Positions 1 through 5,087 of a DNA stretch of 5,087 nucleotides are shown piece by piece; position 1 is the stretch's first letter, and each line of letters opens with the position of its first letter. Origin of the DNA: Rhodobacter sp. Its GTDB lineage: Bacteria; Pseudomonadota; Alphaproteobacteria; Rhodobacterales; Rhodobacteraceae. The stretch covers positions 1-5,087 of the forward strand of contig JAIXVS010000090.1 in NCBI GenBank assembly GCA_027482795.1, written 5' to 3'. A model generated the notes under the pieces. It was not told the origin of the DNA. It did not search any database and was given only the letters and a program-made list of their open reading frames with translations. Made by a program: the position numbers and the translations under genes.

Positions 1-60
1 TCTGTAGCGCCCCTTTCGCCCGCGCTGCGTTCTGCTATCGTGGGCGGTGATAATTTGATC

Positions 61-66
61 AAAGGA
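61..66 (+). promoter_or_regulatory. Ribosome binding site of the first saccharopine dehydrogenase gene
   Basis: AAAGGA lies 7 bases before the ATG at 74. An in-frame TGA at 56-58, with no other start codon between it and 74, fixes this ATG as the most upstream possible start. Confidence 0.6.
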
Positions 67-73
67 TTTTGCG

Positions 74-1126
74 ATGACCCATCTGTGGGTGCGGGCCGAG
101 CAGCGGCCAAATGAGGAACGTGTTGGCCTAACCCCCGAAGGCGCAGCCGCGCTGATTGCCGCAGGGATTAAGGTGACGGTCGAACAGTCATCCGTGCGCG
201 CCATTGCGATTGATGGCTATATCGCTGCGGGCTGCACCATTGCGCCCGAAAATGCGTGGCCCAGCGCGCCTGCCGATGCGATTGTCTTTGGCCTGAAAGA
301 ACTTCCCGAAGATGGCACCCCGCTGACCCACCGCCACATTATGTTTGGCCATGCGTTCAAGGGCCAGCCCGCAGGGCAAGTGCTGCTAAAACGGTTCAGG
401 GCGGGCGGCGGCACCCTGTATGATCTGGAATATCTGGTGGATGAGACGGGCCGCCGTGTGGCTGCCTTTGGCTATTGGGCGGGGTATGCGGGGGCTGCCG
501 TTGCCCTAAAATGCTGGGCCGCGCAGCAAAAGGGTGCACTGGCGGGGCCTGTTTCAAAATATGCGGGCAAGACGGCACTGCTGGCTGATCTGGCTGCCGA
601 TCTGCCCGCCGCAGCGCGCCCGCGCGCGATAATCATCGGTGCACTGGGGCGTGTTGGCACGGGGGCTGCAGATTTGTGCGGCGCGATGGGCATGGATGTG
701 ACCAAGTGGGACATGGCAGAAACAGCCAGCGGCGCGCCATTTCCCGAAATTCTGGCGCATGAGATTTTCCTGAATTGCATCCTTGCCCGGCCAGGCTGCC
801 CCGTGTTCGTGCCCGCAGATGCCATTGGCGACGGTGCGCGCAAGCTGACGGTGATTGGCGATATCGCCTGCGATCCGACATCCGATTTCTCGCCCATCAA
901 GGTTTACAACCGCACAACCGAATGGGCCGAGCCTGCGCTGCGCGTGGCGGAAAACCCCGTGCTGGATGTGACGGCGATTGACAACCTGCCGTCATTGCTG
1001 CCCGTGGAAAGTAGCATTGATTATGCGGCGCAATTGCTGCCCACTTTGGCACAGCTTGGTGCGCTTGAGGCAGGCGTTTGGGCGCGGGCGAAGCTGGATT
1101 ATCTGGCGCATGTCGCCAAGGTTTAA
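74..1126 (+). CDS. Saccharopine dehydrogenase, L-lysine-forming type (Lys1-like)
   Basis: This 350-residue protein resembles fungal Lys1 from end to end. Lys1 is a cytosolic enzyme interconverting saccharopine + NAD+ + water with lysine + 2-oxoglutarate + NADH. It belongs to the alanine dehydrogenase/transhydrogenase-like fold. The N-terminal domain carries WVRAEQRPNEER (residues 5-16), where R16 matches the conserved yeast Arg18. GLKELPE follows at 73-79, and K75 corresponds to yeast catalytic Lys77. In FGHAFKGQ (91-98), H93, K96 and Q98 correspond to yeast His96, Lys99 and Gln101. The nucleotide loop GALGRVG is at 189-195, and WD at 212-213 supplies an acidic residue at the end of the second strand, favouring NAD over NADP. 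IDNLPSLLP near D303 matches the yeast C-terminal signature. Length is close to the roughly 370 residues of fungal Lys1. R11 replaces yeast Lys13, a conservative change. The next gene encodes the partner enzyme, so I infer lysine breakdown (lysine-ketoglutarate reductase direction) rather than synthesis. Family assignment is firm; the physiological direction is inference. Confidence 0.92.
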   Translation: MTHLWVRAEQRPNEERVGLTPEGAAALIAAGIKVTVEQSSVRAIAIDGYIAAGCTIAPENAWPSAPADAIVFGLKELPEDGTPLTHRHIMFGHAFKGQPAGQVLLKRFRAGGGTLYDLEYLVDETGRRVAAFGYWAGYAGAAVALKCWAAQQKGALAGPVSKYAGKTALLADLAADLPAAARPRAIIIGALGRVGTGAADLCGAMGMDVTKWDMAETASGAPFPEILAHEIFLNCILARPGCPVFVPADAIGDGARKLTVIGDIACDPTSDFSPIKVYNRTTEWAEPALRVAENPVLDVTAIDNLPSLLPVESSIDYAAQLLPTLAQLGALEAGVWARAKLDYLAHVAKV

Positions 1127-1131
1127 GGGAG
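1125..1131 (+). promoter_or_regulatory. Ribosome binding site of the second saccharopine dehydrogenase gene, overlapping the upstream stop
   Basis: AAGGGAG shares two bases with the TAA stop of the preceding gene (1124-1126) and sits 7 bases before the ATG at 1139. Ribosomes ending on the first gene would cover this site, so translational coupling is likely. The TAA at 1124 is also the nearest in-frame stop upstream of 1139, and no alternative start lies between. Confidence 0.7.
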
Positions 1132-1138
1132 ATTTAAG

Positions 1139-2281
1139 ATGACAATTCATTGGTGCGGCACGGGGCTTTCGTCGCCCCCTGGTTTGCGGGCGCTGCTGGA
1201 GGCAGGGCATCAGGTGGTGGTGTGGAACCGCACCGTTGAAAAAGCGCGCGAGGTTGTGGGCGATTTAACCACCGACATCCGCGCCTTTTCGCTGGCCGCG
1301 CTGAAAGAGGCGCTAAAGGCGGGCGATATTGCCGTATCTATGCTGCCCGCAGATCAGCATGTATCGATTGCGCAGGTTTGCCTTGAAAAGGGCGCGCATT
1401 TTGCATCGTCATCCTACATTGCGCCCGAAATGCGGGCGCTGGACGACGCGTTTCGCGCGCAGGGGTTGGTATCGGTGAATGAAGTGGGGCTAGACCCTGG
1501 CATTGACCATTTGATGGCGCATGATTTGGTGGCGCGCTATCGCGCCAGTGCGGGCTATCATGCTGATAATGTTATCTCTTTCACATCTTACTGCGGCGGG
1601 GTTCCAAAAATTCCCAACCCGTTTCGGTACAAGTTTTCTTGGGCACCTTTGGGGGTTTTAAGGGCGCTGCGTTCGCCGTCGCGCAGTTTGCGCGATTTTG
1701 CCGAACTGAAAGTATCGCGCCCATGGGATGCGATCACCGCCTATGAAGCCCCGCTGCCAAGCCCCGAATCATTCGAGGTGTACCCCAACCGCGACAGTTA
1801 CCCCTTTATCGCCGATTACCGTTTTGACCCCGCATGGAAGCTGCGCGATTTTGTGCGCGGCACTATTCGGCTGAACGGCTGGGCGCAGGCATGGGCCCCC
1901 GTGTTCCGCGAAATTGAAACCCTAGAAGGGCCAAGTGGCGATGCGCGTCTTGCCGAAATGGCGGCCGAATTTCTGGCTGCCAATTCCTATGCGCCGGGCG
2001 AGCCTGACCGCGTTGTGCTGTTTGTATCGCTGAAGGCCGAACGCGAGGGCCGCAGCGTGTATCACGAAACTTGGGCGCTGGATGCTTGGGGCGATGGGCG
2101 CGGATCGGCAATGGCGCGGCTTGTGTCAATGCCTGTGTCCTTTGCCGTTACCTCTACCTTGAAAGGCGAGATTGCGCCCGGCGTTCACGCCGCCCCGCAC
2201 GAGCCGAAACTATTGGCAAATTGGCTGAACCAAGTGAAAACTCTTGCGCAATACATGGCGCGGGTGGATCATCTGGCGTAA
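1139..2281 (+). CDS. Saccharopine dehydrogenase, L-glutamate-forming type (Lys9-like saccharopine reductase)
   Basis: This 380-residue protein resembles fungal Lys9 and the saccharopine dehydrogenase half of animal and plant LKR/SDH. The family interconverts saccharopine with 2-aminoadipate 6-semialdehyde plus glutamate using NADP(H) or NAD(H). Residues 1-118 form a Rossmann domain. The glycine loop starts GTGLSSPPG (7-15), matching the GSGFVAQP form of yeast Lys9 rather than classical GxGxxG. WNRT at 29-32 puts arginine 31 after the second strand, which favours NADP(H). The catalytic domain has the strong signature NEVGLDPGIDH (114-124), then SYCGGVP (150-156), NPFRYKFSW (160-168), YPNRDS (215-220) and RGTIRLNGW (240-248), all recognisable in Lys9. 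It is shorter than yeast Lys9 (446 residues), mainly in the loops of the second domain. It follows the Lys1-like gene by 12 bases in the same reading frame, so the two are almost certainly co-transcribed and act one after the other. No signal peptide or membrane segment is seen, so it should be cytosolic. Confidence 0.9.
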   Translation: MTIHWCGTGLSSPPGLRALLEAGHQVVVWNRTVEKAREVVGDLTTDIRAFSLAALKEALKAGDIAVSMLPADQHVSIAQVCLEKGAHFASSSYIAPEMRALDDAFRAQGLVSVNEVGLDPGIDHLMAHDLVARYRASAGYHADNVISFTSYCGGVPKIPNPFRYKFSWAPLGVLRALRSPSRSLRDFAELKVSRPWDAITAYEAPLPSPESFEVYPNRDSYPFIADYRFDPAWKLRDFVRGTIRLNGWAQAWAPVFREIETLEGPSGDARLAEMAAEFLAANSYAPGEPDRVVLFVSLKAEREGRSVYHETWALDAWGDGRGSAMARLVSMPVSFAVTSTLKGEIAPGVHAAPHEPKLLANWLNQVKTLAQYMARVDHLA

Positions 2282-2310
2282 GTATATGGTGACATTAGGA
2301 TAGGGGCAAA

Positions 2311-4068
2311 ATGAGCGGACAATCCCCCCACAGCACTGGCGGGCTATCTGCGCGCTTTGGCATGTGGCGCGCGCGGCGCGCACCTGCCGTGGCTAAGGGA
2401 TTTGTCAGCCAGCCAGAGCCGCGCAGCATAGGCCTTTATGCGCGCGGCAAACAACTGATGGCAGGGAATTTCTTTATCGCGGGGCAGCTCGTTACGGCAG
2501 CCAATACCTCGATTTGGGATATTCCCATGCCCCGCGTAACGGGTGCGTTTGCCTTGCCCGATCATCGCACAGGTTTTGCATGGCTGGATGATCTGGCCGC
2601 CGTTGGGGATGCCCCCGCGCGCAAAGTGGCGCAAGATTGGACGTTTGACTGGATCAAACGTTTTGGCGCGGGGCGGGGCGACGGGTGGAGCGCCGATTTA
2701 ACTGGCCGCCGCCTGATCCGCTGGGTCAACCACGCGCCATTATTGCTGACAGGGCGCAAGGGGCCAGATAGCGCACGCTTCTTTGCCGAAGCGTCGGCAC
2801 AGGTGATGTATCTGTCCCGCGTGTGGCCCAAAACCCCGCCTGGCATTGCGCGAATCGAGGCGTTGACAGGGCTGATCTATGCTGGGCTTTCCTTGGATGG
2901 GTTGGCCGAATTTGTGCCCGCTGCTGAAACTGCGCTGGCAAATGAATGCGATAAGGGCATTGCCGCAGATGGCGGCATTGCCACCCGCAGCCCCGAAGAA
3001 TTGCTAGAGGTGTTTACCCTGCTGACATGGGCCGAACATGCGATGGCCAATGTGGGCCGCCCGCCGCCGCGCGCGCTGAGCTCTGCGATTGAACGCATCG
3101 CGCCCTGCTTGCGAATGCTGCGCCACGCCGATGGCGGGCTGGCGCGGTTTCATGGCGGTGGGCGCGGGGGCGAAGGGCGGCTGGACCAATCGCTTGCGGC
3201 GGCGGGGATTAAGGCCGCAGGCTTTACGGGCCCCGCTTTGGGCATGGGGTTTGCGCGGCTTTCGGCGGGGCGCACATCGGTGATTTTGGATATCGAATCG
3301 CCGCCCAAGGGCGATGCGGGCGCAAATGGCCATGCCTCGACAGCGGCGTTTGAGCTTACCTCGGGCCGCCGCCCGCTGATTGTGTCTTGCGGATCAGGCC
3401 GCCCTTTTGGCGCAGATTGGTGGCGGGCGGGGCGGGCAACTGTTTCACATTCGGCCTTATCGGTTGAAGGGTCGTCTTCGTCGCGGATGATGGGCGCGCG
3501 CGGCCACGAGGCGGGAAGCAGCTTTGGCGATGGCGCGAAGGTGCGCGATTTGAAACAGGCGGCGTTGGACGACGGTTTGCACCTTAGCCTGACGCATGAC
3601 GGCTGGTCAAAATCGCACGGGCTGGCGCATACGCGCGAAGTCTGGCTAACGCCAGACGGGCGAAAACTGGCGGGGCTAGACCGCATGGCGGCGCTGCTGG
3701 ACGCAGAAAAGAAACGCCTGACCACAGTGCTTTCTGACCACTGGGTCGAGGGGATTGGCATTTCGGTGCGCTTTCATTTGCACCCCGATGTCAATGCCAC
3801 GCTGGACATGGGCGGCAAGGCTGTATCGCTGGCGCTGAAAAGCGGCGAGATTTGGGTATTTCGCCATGATGGCCGCGCCACATTGACGCTGGAACCCTCG
3901 ATCTATTTGGAAAAAACGCGCCTGCGCCCACGCCAAACCCAACAAATTGTGCTGACATGCCGCGCGCGCGAAGAAGACACGCGTATCGGCTGGACCTTGG
4001 CGAAGGCAAAGGATACTCCGCTGGGCATCCGCGATGTCGAGCGCGATGATTTGTCTGTGCCGTTGTAA
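2311..4068 (+). CDS. Heparinase II/III family protein (putative polysaccharide lyase)
   Basis: This is a 585-residue protein of the heparinase II/III type, with an N-terminal alpha-helical barrel-like domain followed by a beta-rich Hepar_II_III C-terminal domain. Family lyases cut uronic-acid-containing polysaccharides by beta-elimination. The helical part is about residues 100-305, with WVNHAPLLL at 138-146 and the HADGGLARFHGGG turn at 272-284, which resembles the family's DG-x-LALFN motif. The beta domain starts near 310. AFELTSGRRPLIVSCGSG (346-363) and VSHSALSVEG (378-387) are typical; H380 aligns with the histidine of the HNTxxVDG motif that includes the catalytic His of HepII/HepIII. 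FHLHPDV (488-494) is also characteristic. I could not confirm the catalytic tyrosine. The N-terminus is basic but has no hydrophobic signal core, unlike secreted lyases. An in-frame TAG at 2296-2298 bounds the start; M18 at 2362 is an alternative without a ribosome site. The ribosome site for M1 is weak (AGGA at 2297-2300 or AGGGG at 2302-2306). Substrate is unknown; similar proteins beside purH are, as I recall, common in Rhodobacterales. Confidence 0.85.
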   Translation: MSGQSPHSTGGLSARFGMWRARRAPAVAKGFVSQPEPRSIGLYARGKQLMAGNFFIAGQLVTAANTSIWDIPMPRVTGAFALPDHRTGFAWLDDLAAVGDAPARKVAQDWTFDWIKRFGAGRGDGWSADLTGRRLIRWVNHAPLLLTGRKGPDSARFFAEASAQVMYLSRVWPKTPPGIARIEALTGLIYAGLSLDGLAEFVPAAETALANECDKGIAADGGIATRSPEELLEVFTLLTWAEHAMANVGRPPPRALSSAIERIAPCLRMLRHADGGLARFHGGGRGGEGRLDQSLAAAGIKAAGFTGPALGMGFARLSAGRTSVILDIESPPKGDAGANGHASTAAFELTSGRRPLIVSCGSGRPFGADWWRAGRATVSHSALSVEGSSSSRMMGARGHEAGSSFGDGAKVRDLKQAALDDGLHLSLTHDGWSKSHGLAHTREVWLTPDGRKLAGLDRMAALLDAEKKRLTTVLSDHWVEGIGISVRFHLHPDVNATLDMGGKAVSLALKSGEIWVFRHDGRATLTLEPSIYLEKTRLRPRQTQQIVLTCRAREEDTRIGWTLAKAKDTPLGIRDVERDDLSVPL

Positions 4069-4086
4069 ACGACGCCGCGTAAACGA
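4065..4086 (+). repeat. Pair of 8-base direct repeats in the purH leader
   Basis: GTAAACGA occurs at 4065-4072 and again at 4079-4086, separated by CGCCGC. The first copy includes the TAA stop of the heparinase-like gene, and the second ends just before the purH ribosome binding site. The repeat is exact, but its function is unknown and it may be chance. Confidence 0.4.
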
Positions 4087-4087
4087 A

Positions 4088-4094
4088 AAGGAGG
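4088..4094 (+). promoter_or_regulatory. Strong purH ribosome binding site
   Basis: AAGGAGG, a near-perfect Shine-Dalgarno sequence, stands 8 bases before the ATG at 4103 and fixes the purH start. It is clearly stronger than the sites of the three upstream genes, in keeping with purH needing its own robust translation. Confidence 0.85.
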
Positions 4095-4102
4095 CTGCTT
4101 CC

Positions 4103-5087
4103 ATGCCAAATTTAGTGCCAATCGGGCGCGCGTTGATTTCTGTTTCCGACAAGACGGGCATTTTGGAATTGGCCCGCGCGCTGGCGGGGCAAGGGGTAGA
4201 GTTGATCTCTACAGGCGGCACGGCAGGGATGCTGCGCAGTGCAGGGCTGGCGGTGCGCGATGTGGCCGATGTAGCGTGCTTGCCCGAAATGATGGACGGG
4301 CCGGTGAAAACCCTGCATCCAAACGTGCACGGCGGGCTGCTGGCGCTGCGCGATGATGACGAACATCTGCTGGCAATGGCCGCGCATGGGATTGAACCTA
4401 TTGATCTGCTGATCGTCAATCTTTACCCGTTCGAGGCGACCGCGGCGCGCGGGGCAGATCATGCCACTTGCATCGAGAATATCGACATTGGCGGGCCTGC
4501 GATGATTCGTGCCGCGGCGAAGAATCACCGCTTTGTCACCGTGGTCACGGACCCTGCCGATTACGCGATGCTGCTGGATCAGATGCGCGCGCAAGATGGG
4601 GCGACGGCACTGGCCTTTCGGCAAAAGCTGGCGCTGGCGGCCTATGCCCGCACGGCGGCCTATGATGCGGCTGTGTCAGGCTGGATGGCGGGGCAGCTTG
4701 ATACGCCCTTTCCGCCGCACCGCGCCTTTGGCGGCAAGCTGGCGCAAAAGCTGCGCTATGGGGAAAACCCCCATCAAAAGGCCGCGTTTTACACCGATGG
4801 GTCAGGCCGTGCGGGCGTGGCGACAGCGCAGCAATGGCAGGGTAAAGAGCTGTCTTACAACAACATAAACGATACCGATGCCGCCTTTGAACTGGTTGCC
4901 GAATTTGCGGGCGCGGGGCCTGCCTGCGCCATTATCAAACATGCCAACCCCTGCGGCGTGGGCACGGCGGCGCGTTTAAAGGACGCTTATCTGCGGGCCT
5001 ATACCTGCGACCAAACCAGCGCCTTTGGCGGGATTGTCGCGCTTAATCAGGAGCTTGACGCAGAAACGGCGGAGGAAATCGTCAAGA
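4103..5087 (+). CDS. purH: Bifunctional AICAR transformylase/IMP cyclohydrolase PurH, 5' part (cut by the window edge)
   Basis: PurH carries out the last two steps of de novo purine synthesis in the cytosol: formylation of AICAR with 10-formyltetrahydrofolate, then ring closure to IMP. The window holds 328 codons and one base of a protein usually about 530 residues long; the reading frame is open to the edge. The N-terminal cyclohydrolase domain (about 1-200) shows ALISVSDKTG (10-19), LISTGGT (34-40), VKTLHP (68-73), NLYPFE and CIENIDIGGPAMIRAAAKNH. These supply the lysine, tyrosine, aspartate and second lysine known from the human active site. The transformylase domain follows with RYGENPHQ, GKELSYNN, IKHANPCGVG and SAFGGIVA. 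K279-H280 in the IKHANPCG motif match catalytic human Lys266-His267. One departure is P67 (codon at 4301-4303), where the usual motif DGRVKTLHP has arginine. The gene starts 34 bases after the heparinase-like gene. No promoter is obvious in that gap, so it may be read from upstream. Confidence 0.97.
   Translation, partial: MPNLVPIGRALISVSDKTGILELARALAGQGVELISTGGTAGMLRSAGLAVRDVADVACLPEMMDGPVKTLHPNVHGGLLALRDDDEHLLAMAAHGIEPIDLLIVNLYPFEATAARGADHATCIENIDIGGPAMIRAAAKNHRFVTVVTDPADYAMLLDQMRAQDGATALAFRQKLALAAYARTAAYDAAVSGWMAGQLDTPFPPHRAFGGKLAQKLRYGENPHQKAAFYTDGSGRAGVATAQQWQGKELSYNNINDTDAAFELVAEFAGAGPACAIIKHANPCGVGTAARLKDAYLRAYTCDQTSAFGGIVALNQELDAETAEEIVK

Noticed and set aside
17..46. CGCCC...GGGCG inverted repeat as a terminator of an upstream gene
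   Set aside because: The arms are only 5 bases with a 20-base loop and no T-run follows, so it does not look like an intrinsic terminator.
49..54. Possible -10 box GATAAT ahead of the first gene
   Set aside because: Five of six bases match TATAAT, but no -35 element is found at 16-18 bases upstream and there is no extended -10 TG, so the match is too weak to call with only 73 bases of leader visible.
1157..1186. Degenerate glycine loop GTGLSSPPG in the Lys9-like protein as a sign of lost coenzyme binding
   Set aside because: Yeast Lys9 has a similar non-classical loop with proline at the same place (GSGFVAQP), so this is normal for the family.
2289..2294. GTGACA, similar to a -35 box, between the second and third genes
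   Set aside because: The position where a -10 box would be expected falls inside the third gene and contains no match.
3150..3761. Minus-strand open frame of 203 codons inside the heparinase-like gene
   Set aside because: It is fully contained in a recognised gene on the other strand, with shadow-like composition and no motif; its openness follows from GC-rich codon bias.
3676..4419. Long minus-strand open frame of 247 codons across the heparinase-like/purH junction
   Set aside because: It lies opposite two well-supported genes, shows no recognisable family, and has the Arg/Pro/Ser/Cys-rich composition typical of antisense frames in GC-rich DNA.

Overview
The window is a compact, single-direction stretch of bacterial chromosome carrying four consecutive plus-strand genes with almost no intergenic space. 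By eye the DNA is moderately GC-rich, roughly 60%, with heavy use of GCG, CGC, GGC and CTG codons. The PurH sequence and the style of the heparinase-like protein look like an alphaproteobacterium, most likely a Rhodobacterales (roseobacter-group) member. That placement rests on recalled family resemblance, not on a search.

Layout: bases 1-73 are a short leader with the ribosome binding site of the first gene. Bases 74-1126 encode a lysine-forming-type saccharopine dehydrogenase related to fungal Lys1. Bases 1139-2281 encode a glutamate-forming-type saccharopine dehydrogenase related to fungal Lys9. Bases 2311-4068 encode a heparinase II/III family protein. Bases 4103-5087 hold the 5' part (328 codons) of purH, which runs off the right edge. 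The gaps between genes are 12, 29 and 34 bases. I see no RNA gene, mobile element, CRISPR array or convincing terminator.

The first two genes form a functional pair. Run in the degradative direction, the first would condense lysine and 2-oxoglutarate to saccharopine, and the second would split saccharopine to 2-aminoadipate semialdehyde and glutamate. The gene order matches that reaction order. The coenzyme pockets suggest NAD(H) for the first and NADP(H) for the second. Bacteria of this group are expected to make lysine by the diaminopimelate route, so a catabolic or osmotic-stress role is the likelier reading. The two ORFs are in the same frame, separated by one TAA and four codons, and the second gene's ribosome binding site overlaps that stop.

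The heparinase-like protein lacks a recognisable signal peptide and has no polysaccharide-use genes beside it, so its substrate is open. purH has a near-perfect ribosome binding site and encodes the bifunctional enzyme for the last two steps of IMP synthesis. Its one oddity is a proline where a conserved arginine is expected in the cyclohydrolase domain. I found no previously undescribed system here; the findings are modest observations on otherwise recognisable genes.
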